Positions 9,104-17,421 of a stretch of 64,000 nt of DNA are shown piece after piece (the stretch's first letter is position 1; each line of letters starts with the position of its first letter). Under the pieces are notes generated by a model, which saw nothing but the letters and a program-made list of their open reading frames with translations, was not told the origin of the DNA and did no database searches. The DNA comes from Aggregicoccus sp. 17bor-14. Its GTDB lineage: Bacteria > Myxococcota > Myxococcia > Myxococcales > Myxococcaceae. The stretch spans positions 62,001 to 126,000 of the forward strand of contig NZ_VJZZ01000015.1 of the NCBI RefSeq assembly GCF_009659535.1, written 5' to 3'. Position numbers and translations under genes: made by a program.

Positions 9104-9937
9104 ATGCCGCACCACGACGAGGGCTTCTTCAACGCGAAGGACAACCTCCGGCTCTTCTGGGTGTTGGACGTCCCCGAGGCACCCCGGGCGCACGTGGCGC
9201 TCGTGCACGGCTACGGCGACCACTCGGGGCGCTACCGGCCGGCCATCGAGGCGCTGGTGGCGGACGGCTTCGCGGTGCACAGCTTCGACTACCGCGGCCA
9301 CGGCCGGGCGGACGGGCGGCGCGGCCATGCGGAGCGCTGGCAGGACTTCGTGGACGACCTGGAGGTCTTCTGGGCCCGGGTGCGGCGCTCGGCCGGGGCG
9401 CAGAAGACCTTCCTGCTCGGCCACAGCCACGGCGGGCTGATGGCGCTGCAGTGGCTGAGCCGGGACGTGCAGGGCCTGAGCGGGCTGGTGCTCTCGGCGC
9501 CCTACCTGCAGCTCGCGCTCTCGCCGCCCGCGCTGAAGGTCGCGGCGGCGCGGGTCGTCGGCACCGTGCTGCCCTGGCTGCCCATCAAGAGCGGGCTCAA
9601 GGCGGCGGACCTCACGCGGGACGAGGCCATCCAGGCAGCCACCCTCTCGGACCCGCTCTACCTGGACATCGCGACGCCCGGCTGGTTCACCCAGTCCTCG
9701 CGCGCCCAGGTCCAGACCCTCGCGTCGGGCCCCTCGGTGAAGGTGCCCCTGTTCCTCTTCTGCGGGGAGAAGGACGGGGTGGCGTCCACGGTGGCCTCGC
9801 GCGCCTTCTTCGAGTCCGTCGCCTCTGCCGACAAGACCTACAAGGAGTACCCCGGCATGCGACATGAGCCCCTGAACGAGGTGGGCCGGGACGAGGTGTT
9901 CCGGGACATCTCCGGCTGGATCTCCAGGCATCTCTGA
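9104..9937 (+). CDS. Alpha/beta hydrolase, monoacylglycerol lipase-like
   Basis: A 277-residue soluble hydrolase of the Hydrolase_4/monoglyceride lipase type. The oxyanion region VHGYGDHSGRY, the DYRGHG strand and the nucleophile elbow GHSHGG (Ser108) are clear. A candidate acid lies near CGEKDGV, and the catalytic His is in MRHEPLNE close to the C-terminus. No signal peptide is seen. Members hydrolyse acyl esters such as monoacylglycerols or lysophospholipids; the substrate here cannot be read from sequence. It sits 12 bases after the TPR gene. Confidence 0.85.
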   Translation: MPHHDEGFFNAKDNLRLFWVLDVPEAPRAHVALVHGYGDHSGRYRPAIEALVADGFAVHSFDYRGHGRADGRRGHAERWQDFVDDLEVFWARVRRSAGAQKTFLLGHSHGGLMALQWLSRDVQGLSGLVLSAPYLQLALSPPALKVAAARVVGTVLPWLPIKSGLKAADLTRDEAIQAATLSDPLYLDIATPGWFTQSSRAQVQTLASGPSVKVPLFLFCGEKDGVASTVASRAFFESVASADKTYKEYPGMRHEPLNEVGRDEVFRDISGWISRHL

Positions 9938-9945
9938 CGTAGCTT

Positions 9946-9965
9946 GCGCCGCCCGGCGGCGGCGC
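9946..9965. terminator. GC-rich hairpin without a T tract, after the hydrolase gene
   Basis: GCGCCGCC and GGCGGCGC form a perfect 8-base stem with a CGGC tetraloop, 8 bases after the hydrolase stop and 58 bases before the first bactofilin gene. No T run follows, so it is not a canonical intrinsic terminator. It may pause or stabilise the transcript end, or be chance in such GC-rich DNA. Confidence 0.3.
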
Positions 9966-10023
9966 GATGAAACGGCACCGGCACCCACACTGACGACGAG
10001 CGGCGCTCCGAGGGACACACCGC

Positions 10024-10368
10024 ATGGCACAGGGCGATCAGATCAACATCATCGGCAAGGGCATCGTCATCAAGGGCAACCTCACCGGCGGTGGGGACCT
10101 GGTCATCGAGGGACGGGTGGAGGGGCAGATCGCCCTGAAGAACCACCTGACCATCGAGGGCACCGGACGCGTGCAGGCGGACATCCGCGCCGAGGAGCTC
10201 ACCATCAACGGCGAGGCGAGCGGCAACATCGACGCCTCCACCCGCGTGGCGATCAACACCAGCGCGAAGGTCGCCGGTGACATCAAGGCGCCGCGCGTGG
10301 TCATCGAAGACGGGGCAGTCTTCAACGGGTCCATCGAGATGGACGTGAAGCTGCCCGACGACATCTAG
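10024..10368 (+). CDS. bacN: Bactofilin, first of three (BacN-like)
   Basis: A 114-residue bactofilin, which polymerises without nucleotide into filaments through a right-handed beta-helix. The DUF583 core is seen as repeating short hydrophobic strands broken by glycines (IGKGIVIKGNLTGGGDL, IEGRVEGQI, INGEASGNI, AGDIKAPRVVIEDGA). Little sequence flanks the core. Three bactofilin genes followed by a ParB-like gene reproduce the bacN-bacO-bacP-padC order of Myxococcus xanthus, where the filaments position the ParABS segregation machinery in the subpolar region. The N assignment is by order. Confidence 0.88.
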   Translation: MAQGDQINIIGKGIVIKGNLTGGGDLVIEGRVEGQIALKNHLTIEGTGRVQADIRAEELTINGEASGNIDASTRVAINTSAKVAGDIKAPRVVIEDGAVFNGSIEMDVKLPDDI

Positions 10369-10429
10369 GCGCAGTCACCCGCAAGCGCACGCATCCCCCA
10401 CCACGCTTCACGAGGAGTGGAAGGCACTC

Positions 10430-10753
10430 ATGGCGAACACGGTCATTGGCTCGAGCATCGTCATCGACGGGGAGATCTCCGGCGACGAGGACCTGGTCAT
10501 CCAGGGCACGGTCAAGGGGAAGATCTCCCTCAAGGAGAGCCTCTACGTCGAGGGTAGCGGCGTGGTCGAGGCGGACATCGACACGCAGAACGTGGAGATC
10601 GCCGGCCGCGTGACGGGCAACATCGCCGCGAGCGACAAGGTCGAGCTCAAGAGCGACTGCCGCGTCGTGGGCGACATCAAGGCGCCGCGCATCCTCATCG
10701 CCGACGGGGCCTCGTTCAAGGGCAACGTCGACATGGACCAGAAGGGCCGCTGA
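10430..10753 (+). CDS. bacO: Bactofilin, second of three (BacO-like)
   Basis: A 107-residue bactofilin with the same beta-helical core as its neighbour (VIGSSIVIDGEISGDEDL, IQGTVKGKI, IAGRVTGNI, VGDIKAPRILIADGASF). A GAGGAGTGGAAG ribosome site precedes the ATG. It has almost no extension at either end, so it is probably a structural filament subunit that copolymerises with the other two. The third bactofilin gene starts 3 bases after its stop, implying tight co-expression. Confidence 0.88.
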   Translation: MANTVIGSSIVIDGEISGDEDLVIQGTVKGKISLKESLYVEGSGVVEADIDTQNVEIAGRVTGNIAASDKVELKSDCRVVGDIKAPRILIADGASFKGNVDMDQKGR

Positions 10754-10756
10754 CGC

Positions 10757-11410
10757 ATGGCGACCAAGGATCTGGCAGGAGCGAGCAACAACACCGTGGT
10801 GGGGCCCTCCATCCTCATCAGCGGTCGGCTGACCGGTGACGAGGACCTCACGGTCCGCGGCCGCGTCGAGGGTGAGGTCACGCTGAGCCACACGCTCATC
10901 GTGGAGCCCTCCGGCGTGGTGAAGGCGAACGTGGCGGTGAAGAACGCCATCGTGAGCGGCGTGGTGGTCGGCAACATCAACGCCACCGAGAGCGTGGAGC
11001 TCACCCGCGAGGGCCGCATGGTGGGCGACATCCGCGCCCCGCGCGTGATCATCGTGGACGGCGCGAGCTTCCGCGGCCGCGTGGACATGGGCGAGGTGGA
11101 GCCGGGTCGCGTGCCGGTGGCGCGTCCCCCGGTGGCCCGCCCCACGGTGCGCGCGGCCCCCGCGCCGGTCGCACGGCCCACGGCCCCGCCGGCGCCTCCG
11201 CGCCCGCCCGCGCCCGGTACCGCCACTGCGGCGCCGCGCGTTGCCGCCGGTGCGACCCCGGCCGGTGCCCGGCCTGCGGGCGCCAAGCCGCTGCCGCCGC
11301 CGCCTCCGCCCGCCGCCAAGACGGCTGCGGACACGCGCGCCGCGCCGGTGCCGCCGACGGTGGCGGCCGGTGCCAAGAAGAAGGTCGTCCTGAAGAAGAA
11401 GGGACGCTAG
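10757..11410 (+). CDS. bacP: Bactofilin with long Pro/Ala C-terminal tail and basic tip (BacP-like)
   Basis: A 217-residue bactofilin whose core (about 12-115: [34 protein letters not shown]) is followed by about 85 residues rich in Pro, Ala, Val and Arg, ending in the strongly basic [11 protein letters not shown]. Extended, cationic tails are typical of the third M. xanthus bactofilin, BacP, which bridges the scaffold to PadC. The tail here is low-complexity and probably disordered. The tail docking other proteins is inference from the M. xanthus system. Confidence 0.87.
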   Translation: MATKDLAGASNNTVVGPSILISGRLTGDEDLTVRGRVEGEVTLSHTLIVEPSGVVKANVAVKNAIVSGVVVGNINATESVELTREGRMVGDIRAPRVIIVDGASFRGRVDMGEVEPGRVPVARPPVARPTVRAAPAPVARPTAPPAPPRPPAPGTATAAPRVAAGATPAGARPAGAKPLPPPPPPAAKTAADTRAAPVPPTVAAGAKKKVVLKKKGR

Positions 11411-11468
11411 GGCGAGCGGATGCCGCGCCCTTCCGGGGGCGCGGCGCCTTGCCCAGCCAGGGGATCCG

Positions 11469-12473
11469 ATGCACGGGGATTCGAAGGTGGACGGAGACGA
11501 GGCGCTGCCCACGGCGCAGGATGCGGCGCCCGCGGAGGCGTCTGCTCCGGCGGAGGCCTCCCAGGGCGAAGCGCCTCAGGGCGATGTGCTCGCGGAGGAG
11601 GCGAGCCGCACCGGGATCTTTCCGGACGAGACGCCGCGCGGCGAGGCCGAGCTCGAGGCTCCGGGGGAGGTCACCTCGCGGCAGGTGGACGTGCTCGAGG
11701 TGGGCCCGGACGCGGACACGGAGGAGACCCTTGGTGAGACCCTCGGTGACACCCTGGGCGAGAGCCTGAGCGAGGCGCCGGGCGCCGCGGACACGGAGCC
11801 GGCTGCTCCGCCCGCGCCCCCGCGCCCGCCTGCGCGCACGGGCCTCCCCGCGGTGGAGGCGCGCCGCCGGGGCCACGTGGCGCCCGCGGCGCTGTCGCTC
11901 GCGAGCATCGAGGAGGACGCGACCTTCCGGGTGCGCCCGGAGGGGGACCTCTCGGGGCTCGCCACGGACATCGCGCGGCTGGGCCAGCTCTTCCCCGTGG
12001 ACGTGCGCCAGGTGGGCGAGGGCCGCTACCAGCTCATCTGCGGCTTCCGGCGCGTGGCGGCGCTGCGCTTCCTGCAGCGCGACGTGGTGCTCGCGCGCCT
12101 GCACACGGACCTCTCGGACGAGGACGCGCTGCTGATGGCGGTGGCGGCCGCGGTGCACGCGGCGCCGGTCTCGGCGGACGAGCTCACCGAGCTGCGCGAC
12201 CGCCTGGACGCCGAGGGGCGGCTGTCGGCCGCCGCGCGCGACATGTTCGAGAAGGCGCTCGCCACCGAGAGCTCGCTCGCGCCCGAGGGCGTGGAAGAGG
12301 AGATCGACGCGGACGAGCTCGCCGCGGACGTGGCGCAGCGCCTGGGCGCCCTGAACCAGGACCTCTCCCTGCTCGCGGACGTGTTCGCCGCGCTGGACGA
12401 GTCGCGCCGCGCGGAGCTGCTGATGCAGCTGCGCTACTCGGCCGAGCTCGTCGCCTACCTCGAGAACCTCTAG
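11469..12473 (+). CDS. padC: PadC-like ParB/Srx-fold protein
   Basis: The 334-residue protein has an acidic, Ala/Glu/Pro-rich N-terminal half (residues 1-135) and a C-terminal ParB-like CTPase fold. [12 protein letters not shown] and [13 protein letters not shown] are followed by the CTP-contacting motif CGFRRVAAL, the counterpart of GERR in ParB, then [13 protein letters not shown]. No helix-turn-helix DNA-binding region follows, unlike true ParB. In M. xanthus PadC binds CTP and recruits ParA to bactofilin filaments. Its position directly after bacP is the strongest support. pyrE starts 12 bases after the stop. Confidence 0.85.
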   Translation: MHGDSKVDGDEALPTAQDAAPAEASAPAEASQGEAPQGDVLAEEASRTGIFPDETPRGEAELEAPGEVTSRQVDVLEVGPDADTEETLGETLGDTLGESLSEAPGAADTEPAAPPAPPRPPARTGLPAVEARRRGHVAPAALSLASIEEDATFRVRPEGDLSGLATDIARLGQLFPVDVRQVGEGRYQLICGFRRVAALRFLQRDVVLARLHTDLSDEDALLMAVAAAVHAAPVSADELTELRDRLDAEGRLSAAARDMFEKALATESSLAPEGVEEEIDADELAADVAQRLGALNQDLSLLADVFAALDESRRAELLMQLRYSAELVAYLENL

Positions 12474-12485
12474 GACACCCTGCCC

Positions 12486-13052
12486 ATGGCCTCGCCCCTG
12501 ATGCGCGACCGCGCCCGCCTGCTGGAGCTGCTCACCGAGAAGTCCTTCGAGCGGCGCAAGGTGGTGCTCTCGTCCGGCAAGGAGTCGGACTTCTACATCG
12601 ACTGCAAGCGCACCGCGCTGCTCGCCGAGGGGCACTTCCTCATCGGGCGGCTGCTGCTCGAGGCCGTGCGCGCGGGCGCTCCCACCGCCGAGGGCGTGGG
12701 TGGGCTCACGCTGGGCGCGGATCCGCTCGCCTCCGCGGTGAGCCTCACCAGCTACCTCGCGGGCCACCCGCTGCCGGCCTTCATCGTGCGCAAGGAGCCC
12801 AAGGGCCACGGCACGGGGCAGTGGATCGAGGGCATGAGCGCGCTGCGCAAGGGCGCTCCGGTGGCCATCCTCGAGGACGTGGTCACCACGGGCGCCTCCA
12901 CGCTCAAGGCCATCGAGCGCGCCCAGCAGGAGGGGCTGCAGGTGCTCGGCGCCTTCGCGCTGGTGGACCGGCTCGAGGGCGGGCGCGAGGCGGTGGAGGC
13001 GCAGGGCCACAAGCTCGCGACGCTGTTCACCCGCAAGGACTTCATCCCGTGA
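12486..13052 (+). CDS. pyrE: Orotate phosphoribosyltransferase
   Basis: This 188-residue enzyme joins orotate and PRPP to give OMP in pyrimidine synthesis. It has the type I phosphoribosyltransferase fold: VVLSSGKESDFYIDCKRT near the start, GLTLGADPLASA, the flexible-loop FIVRKEPKGHGTGQWIEG and the PRPP motif VAILEDVVTTGAST at about residues 123-136. The gene follows padC closely and its stop overlaps the GTG of the next gene, so this housekeeping enzyme appears to be expressed with the bactofilin-PadC cluster. Confidence 0.93.
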   Translation: MASPLMRDRARLLELLTEKSFERRKVVLSSGKESDFYIDCKRTALLAEGHFLIGRLLLEAVRAGAPTAEGVGGLTLGADPLASAVSLTSYLAGHPLPAFIVRKEPKGHGTGQWIEGMSALRKGAPVAILEDVVTTGASTLKAIERAQQEGLQVLGAFALVDRLEGGREAVEAQGHKLATLFTRKDFIP

Positions 13053-13684
13053 AGGGGCTGCCCCGCCTCGCGCTGGCGCTGCTCGCGCTGGCCGCCTGTG
13101 CCAAGGTTCCGCCCATCGTCGGCGACCCCGCGCCCACGCTGCGCGACCTGGACGCCGAGCGCGCGTACACCAAGGTGCTCGAGCGCTACAGCGCGCGGGG
13201 GGAGATCTACGCCCTCTTCGACACGCGCGCCTTCGCCGGCGCCACCTTCCAGGCGCCCGCGTACCGCGAGGCGCGCGTGCGCCGCCAGGCGGCCTTCGAG
13301 CTGCTGCCCCCCGAAAAGGTGCAGGCGCTGCTCGCGAACGAGCAGGCCCAGGCCGCCGCGGCGCACGAGTTCTTCTTCGCGGCGCACGTGAACGACCCGC
13401 GCATGGACGACTTCGACAAGGGCACGGGGAAGTCCGTGTGGCGCCTCACGCTGCTCACCCCCGCGGGCGAGGTGACGCCCATCCAGATCCGGCGCATCGG
13501 GCGCGCGAACCTGCCCATGCGCGCCTACTATCCGTACGCGGGCGACTTCTGGGTGGGGTACTGGCTGCGCTTCCCGCGGCAGTTCTCCAACGGCACCCCC
13601 GTCATCCCCGAGGGCACCGGGAAGGTCACGCTGCGGGTCGCCTCCACGCTGGGGCAGCTCGAGCTGCAGGTGGACGCGCAGTAG
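13049..13684 (+). CDS. Putative lipoprotein of unknown function
   Basis: A 211-residue protein with a lipoprotein signal: basic start, LALALLALAAC lipobox, cysteine at about residue 16. The GTG start overlaps the pyrE TGA by 4 bases; the frame is open further upstream but lies inside pyrE. The mature part shows no family I recognise. It has FFFAAHVNDPRMDDF and a C-terminal half rich in aromatic residues that looks like a beta domain (YYPYAGDFWVGYWLRFP). It is probably a membrane-anchored periplasmic protein and the last gene of this operon; the next gene is convergent. Confidence 0.75.
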   Translation: MKGLPRLALALLALAACAKVPPIVGDPAPTLRDLDAERAYTKVLERYSARGEIYALFDTRAFAGATFQAPAYREARVRRQAAFELLPPEKVQALLANEQAQAAAAHEFFFAAHVNDPRMDDFDKGTGKSVWRLTLLTPAGEVTPIQIRRIGRANLPMRAYYPYAGDFWVGYWLRFPRQFSNGTPVIPEGTGKVTLRVASTLGQLELQVDAQ

Positions 13685-13685
13685 C

Positions 13686-14297
13686 CTAGGGCTTCACGCT
13701 AGGCGCCGGCGGCGGGCTCGCGCTCGGTGGGATGCGCGCCGCGCCCTCCTGCAGCCGGTCCAGCAGCGCGGCGGGCGAGGACTCCACGAGCAGCGCACGC
13801 GCCTGCTCCCGGGCGAGGAAGCCGTCGTCCGCGGCGCGCTGGGCGAGCGCGCGCAGGGGCTGCCAGAAGCCCTCGACGTCCAGCAGGCCCACCGGCTTGT
13901 GGTGCAGGCCGAGCTGCGCCCAGGTGAGGATCTCGAAGAGCTCGTCGAAGGTGCCGTAGCCGCCGGGCAGCGCCACGAAGGCGCCGGCGCGCTCGGCCAT
14001 CAGCGCCTTGCGCGCGTGCATGGAGTCCACCACGTGCAGCTCGGTGAGGACCTTGTGGGCGATCTCCCGCTTCTCGAGCCCCCGCGGCAGCACGCCCACC
14101 ACGCGCCCGCCGCCCTCGAGTACCGCGTCCGCCACCGCGCCCATCAGCCCGATGCCGGCGCCGCCGTACACCAGCGTGAGCCCGCGCCGCGCGAGCTCCG
14201 CGCCGAAGGCACGCGCGGCCTCCATGAAGGCGGGGCGCGCGCCGGGGCGCGAGCCGCAGAAGACACAGACGCTGGTGAAGGGGAGGGGAGCGGTCAT
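13686..14297 (-). CDS. LOG-family protein (cytokinin riboside 5'-monophosphate phosphoribohydrolase type)
   Basis: This 203-residue protein belongs to the Lonely Guy/TIGR00730 family of nucleotide phosphoribohydrolases. It has VCVFCGSRPG at the start, LVYGGAGIGLMG, the MHARKALM helix and the signature PGGYGTFDELFE, whose Arg/Glu/Gly/Thr residues line the active site. Bacterial members hydrolyse nucleoside 5'-monophosphates to base and ribose-5-phosphate and were once annotated as lysine decarboxylases. The ATG overlaps the stop of the upstream rhomboid gene (ATGA), so the two are translationally coupled. Confidence 0.88.
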   Translation of the reverse strand: MTAPLPFTSVCVFCGSRPGARPAFMEAARAFGAELARRGLTLVYGGAGIGLMGAVADAVLEGGGRVVGVLPRGLEKREIAHKVLTELHVVDSMHARKALMAERAGAFVALPGGYGTFDELFEILTWAQLGLHHKPVGLLDVEGFWQPLRALAQRAADDGFLAREQARALLVESSPAALLDRLQEGAARIPPSASPPPAPSVKP

Positions 14298-15022
14298 CGC
14301 GCGAGTCCGAAGCGCTCGGGGTGAGCGGACACGAACGCAACCACCGCGGTGACGAAGAGGATGACGGGCGCGGCGTAGCGGAAGACCTGAGGCCCCTTCT
14401 TCAGCGCGAAGCCGCAGGGAAGCCCGAAGAGGAAGCCGCCCAGGTGGCCCGCCCAGCTCACGCCAGGGATGAGGCTGATGACGGCAATCTGTGCGAGCCA
14501 CACGCCGAGGCTGCGGCGCCCCTCGCGGGTGACGAGCAGCAGCATCGCGCCGGCCCAGCCGAGGATCATCCCGGAGGCGCCCAGCATCACGGTGTGGAAG
14601 TTGAAGAAGAGCGAGAAGGCGCTGGCTCCGAGGGCCGACACCACGCTGATGAGCAGGAAGCGCGCGCTGCCGATCGCGCGCTCCAGGCCGAAGCCGAGGC
14701 TGTAGACCACCGACATGTTGAAGAAGATGTGCAGCGCGCCGCCGTGCTCGAAGGCGCAGCTGAGCAGGCGCCAGTACTGGCCGGCCTGTACCCACGGACC
14801 GAAGAGGGCGAAGCGCGGCACCTCCTCGACGCCTCCGCCGCTGACCTGCACCGGGATGGCGAGCCGGGCCTGCAGGAGGAAGAGGGCGACAGAGGCCGCC
14901 ATCACGAACCCGCACACCCACGGGATGCGGCGCGCGGGGACGGGCGTCTGCTCCTGCGTGGGCAGGGGCTCGAGCGGGTCGACGGGCTCGAGCACGCGGC
15001 GTGGCTCGCGGGGGCTGACCAT
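14294..15022 (-). CDS. Rhomboid-family intramembrane serine protease
   Basis: A 242-residue polytopic protein with about six hydrophobic segments after a 30-residue cytoplasmic N-terminus. The catalytic dyad is visible: Ser150 in LGASGMILG and His193 in WAGHLGG. HIFFNM supplies the usual H..xN of transmembrane segment 2. The family cleaves single-pass membrane proteins inside the bilayer; the substrate is unknown. It lies between nadB (8-base gap) and the LOG gene (4-base overlap), forming a three-gene minus-strand operon. Confidence 0.88.
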   Translation of the reverse strand: MVSPREPRRVLEPVDPLEPLPTQEQTPVPARRIPWVCGFVMAASVALFLLQARLAIPVQVSGGGVEEVPRFALFGPWVQAGQYWRLLSCAFEHGGALHIFFNMSVVYSLGFGLERAIGSARFLLISVVSALGASAFSLFFNFHTVMLGASGMILGWAGAMLLLVTREGRRSLGVWLAQIAVISLIPGVSWAGHLGGFLFGLPCGFALKKGPQVFRYAAPVILFVTAVVAFVSAHPERFGLAR

Positions 15023-15029
15023 GGGGCCT

Positions 15030-16628
15030 CTAGAGCTCGCGGGACACGACCGTGTCCTTGAGCCAGTGGTGATCGTCGAGGTTCGGGTAGTCGAGCGTGT
15101 AGTGCAGGCCGCGGCTCTCCTTGCGGCGGCTCGCGCAGTCCACGATGAGGCTGGCCACGTCGGCGATGTTGCGCAGCTCGATGACGTCGCGCGTGACCTT
15201 GAAGTGCCAGTAGTAGTCGCGGATCTCCTCGCGCAGCAGATCCAGCCGGCGGCGCGCGCGCATCAGGCGCTTGTCCGTGCGCACGATGCCCACGTAGTTC
15301 CACATGAGCCGGCGCACCTCCTCCCAGTTCTGGGTGACGACCACGCTCTCGTCGCTCTCCACCGCGCTGCCCGGGTCCCACTCGGGCACCTCGCGCTCGG
15401 GCACGCTGCCCGTGCGCAGCTCGGCGGCCGCGGCGATGGAGGCCCGGTGGCCGAACACGAGCCCCTCGAGCAGCGAGTTGGAGGCGAGGCGGTTCGCGCC
15501 GTGCAGGCCCGTGTGCGCCACCTCGCCGATGGCGTAGAGCCCCTGCAGGTCCGTGCGCCCGTCCAGGTCCGTGACCACGCCGCCGCACTGGTAGTGCGCC
15601 GCGGGCACCACCGGGATGGGCTGCACCGTCATGTCGACGTTGAAGGCCTTGCAGGTGGCGTAGATGTTGGGGAAGCGCTCCATGAGGAAGGCGCGGCCCA
15701 GGTGCGTCATGTCCAGGTAGACGCACTCCTCGCCGGTGCGCTTGAGCTCGGCGTCGATGGCGCGCGCCACCACGTCGCGCGGGGCGAGCGCGCCCATGGG
15801 GTGGTAGCGCTCCATGAAGCTCTGCCCGTTCTTGAGCCGCAGCTTGCCGCCCTCGCCGCGCAGCGCCTCGCTGATGAGGAAGCTCTTGGCCTCGGGGTGG
15901 AAGAGGCAGGTGGGGTGGAACTGGTAGAACTCCATGTTCGCCACCCGCACGCCCGCGCGCCACGCCATGGCCACGCCGTCGCCCGTGGCCACGTCCGGGT
16001 TGGACGTGTACAGGTACACCTTGCCCGCGCCGCCGGTGGCCAGCACCGTCACCTTCCCGAGGAAGGTCTCCACGCGGCCGCCGTCCGCGCTGCCGTCGCG
16101 CAAGGCATACGCGCCGAGGCAGCGGCTCGCGCCTGCGGTGCGGCGCCGGTCGAGGATGAGATCGATGGCGGCGGTGTGCGGGAAGAAGGTGATGTTCTTC
16201 TGCTCGTCGCAGGCGGCGAGCAGCGCGCGCTCCACCTCGCGGCCGGTGATGTCTCCGGCGTGCACCACGCGGCGCGCGGTGTGTCCGCCCTCGCGGGTGA
16301 GGTCGAACTCGCCGCTCGCGCGCCGCGCGAACTCCGCGCCCAGCTCCACCAGCTCGCGCACGCGGGTGGGGCCCTCCTTCACGGTGACCTCCACCGCGTC
16401 GCGGTGGTTGAGGCCCGCGCCGGCCACCAGGGTGTCCTGGATGTGGGCGTCGAAGGTGTCGGTGGGGGCGAGCACGCTCGCGATGCCGCCCTGGGCGTAG
16501 GTGGTGTTGCCCTCGCCGCGCTCGCGCTTGGTGAGCACCGCCACGCTGCCGTGCTCGGCTGCCTTCAGGGCGAACGAGAGACCCGCCACTCCGCCGCCGA
16601 GGACCAGGAAGTCGAACCGCTGGGGCAT
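15030..16628 (-). CDS. nadB: L-aspartate oxidase
   Basis: A 532-residue FAD enzyme that oxidises L-aspartate to iminoaspartate, the first step of de novo NAD synthesis. The dinucleotide fold VLGGGVAGLSFAL is at the N-terminus, YAQGGIA and the succinate-dehydrogenase-like GHTARRVVHAGDITGREVE follow, and NMEFYQFHPT is near residue 230. The ATG at 16628 is chosen because the flavin fold begins seven residues later; the longer frame upstream is intergenic. nadA and nadC are not nearby. Confidence 0.93.
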   Translation of the reverse strand: MPQRFDFLVLGGGVAGLSFALKAAEHGSVAVLTKRERGEGNTTYAQGGIASVLAPTDTFDAHIQDTLVAGAGLNHRDAVEVTVKEGPTRVRELVELGAEFARRASGEFDLTREGGHTARRVVHAGDITGREVERALLAACDEQKNITFFPHTAAIDLILDRRRTAGASRCLGAYALRDGSADGGRVETFLGKVTVLATGGAGKVYLYTSNPDVATGDGVAMAWRAGVRVANMEFYQFHPTCLFHPEAKSFLISEALRGEGGKLRLKNGQSFMERYHPMGALAPRDVVARAIDAELKRTGEECVYLDMTHLGRAFLMERFPNIYATCKAFNVDMTVQPIPVVPAAHYQCGGVVTDLDGRTDLQGLYAIGEVAHTGLHGANRLASNSLLEGLVFGHRASIAAAAELRTGSVPEREVPEWDPGSAVESDESVVVTQNWEEVRRLMWNYVGIVRTDKRLMRARRRLDLLREEIRDYYWHFKVTRDVIELRNIADVASLIVDCASRRKESRGLHYTLDYPNLDDHHWLKDTVVSREL

Positions 16629-16636
16629 GGTCGCAG

Positions 16637-16701
16637 CCTTAACTGTCCTAAGTGCTGGAAACAAGGCGATTTCTTGAGGACTTTCCAGCGGAGGTTTAAG
16701 G
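16637..16701. promoter_or_regulatory. Nested inverted repeats between nadB and the transglycosylase gene
   Basis: The 91-base divergent gap is unusually AT-rich for this window and holds two nested inverted repeats. The outer pair is CCTTAA (16637-16642) and TTAAGG (16696-16701). The inner pair is GCTGGAAA (16654-16661) and TTTCCAGC (16682-16689), a perfect 8-base match separated by 20 bases. The two centres lie within 3 bases of each other. This layout suits an operator serving one or both divergent promoters. No known regulator site was recognised. Confidence 0.4.
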
Positions 16702-16719
16702 TTCACGGGCCTGACTCCC

Positions 16720-17421
16720 ATGCGCCTGCACACCTCCCTCCTCTTCGCGCTGCTGCTCGCCCCGCTCACCGCCCGTGCGGGCGCGGGCATCTACCGCTAC
16801 GAGGAGAAGGACGGCACCATCGTGTACACGAACGTGCCGCCGCCGGCGGGGCGCAAGGCGCAGAAGCTCAAGGGCACCTTCCACCCGGCGCCGAGCCCCT
16901 CGGAGCCCGCGCGCCTCAAGGCCGCCCCGACGGCGGAGCTGGACCAGCACATCGAGGCGGCGGCGCGGCGCTACAAGGTGCCCGCGAGCCTGGTGCGCGC
17001 GGTGGTGCACGCGGAGAGCAACTTCGACTCGCGCGCGCTGTCGCCCAAGGGCGCGAGCGGCCTGATGCAGCTGATGCCGGAGACGGCGCGCGAGATGTTC
17101 GTGAAGGACATCTTCGACCCGCGCCAGAACATCGAGGGCGGCACCCGCTACCTGCGCGTGCTGGCCAACCAGTACGGCGGCGACATGGTGAAGATGGTCG
17201 CCGCGTACAACGCCGGGCCCGAGGCCATCCGCAAGTACGGGGGCAACGTGCCTCCCTATGCGGAGACCCAGGCCTACGTGCGCAAGGTCATCCAGCTCTA
17301 CTTCCACTACAAAGAGCGCGAGCGGCTCGCGCTGAACGAGCCCCGCGAGGCGAACAGCGATGGCGACGACGCGCGTGATGGGGCGGGGCCCGACGGGTCC
17401 CAGCGAAGCACCCTCCCTTGA
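16720..17421 (+). CDS. Lytic transglycosylase (DUF4124-SLT)
   Basis: This 233-residue exported protein has a signal peptide (SLLFALLLAPLTARA), a short DUF4124-like segment (IYRYEEKDGTIVYTNVPP) and a Slt70-type catalytic domain from about residue 75. The catalytic glutamate sits in VVHAESNFDSRALS, followed by GASGLMQLMPETAREM, GGTRYLR and AAYNAGPEAIRKYGG. Such enzymes cleave peptidoglycan glycan strands to 1,6-anhydro ends. The last 62 bases overlap the start region of the TPR gene in another frame. Confidence 0.9.
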   Translation: MRLHTSLLFALLLAPLTARAGAGIYRYEEKDGTIVYTNVPPPAGRKAQKLKGTFHPAPSPSEPARLKAAPTAELDQHIEAAARRYKVPASLVRAVVHAESNFDSRALSPKGASGLMQLMPETAREMFVKDIFDPRQNIEGGTRYLRVLANQYGGDMVKMVAAYNAGPEAIRKYGGNVPPYAETQAYVRKVIQLYFHYKERERLALNEPREANSDGDDARDGAGPDGSQRSTLP

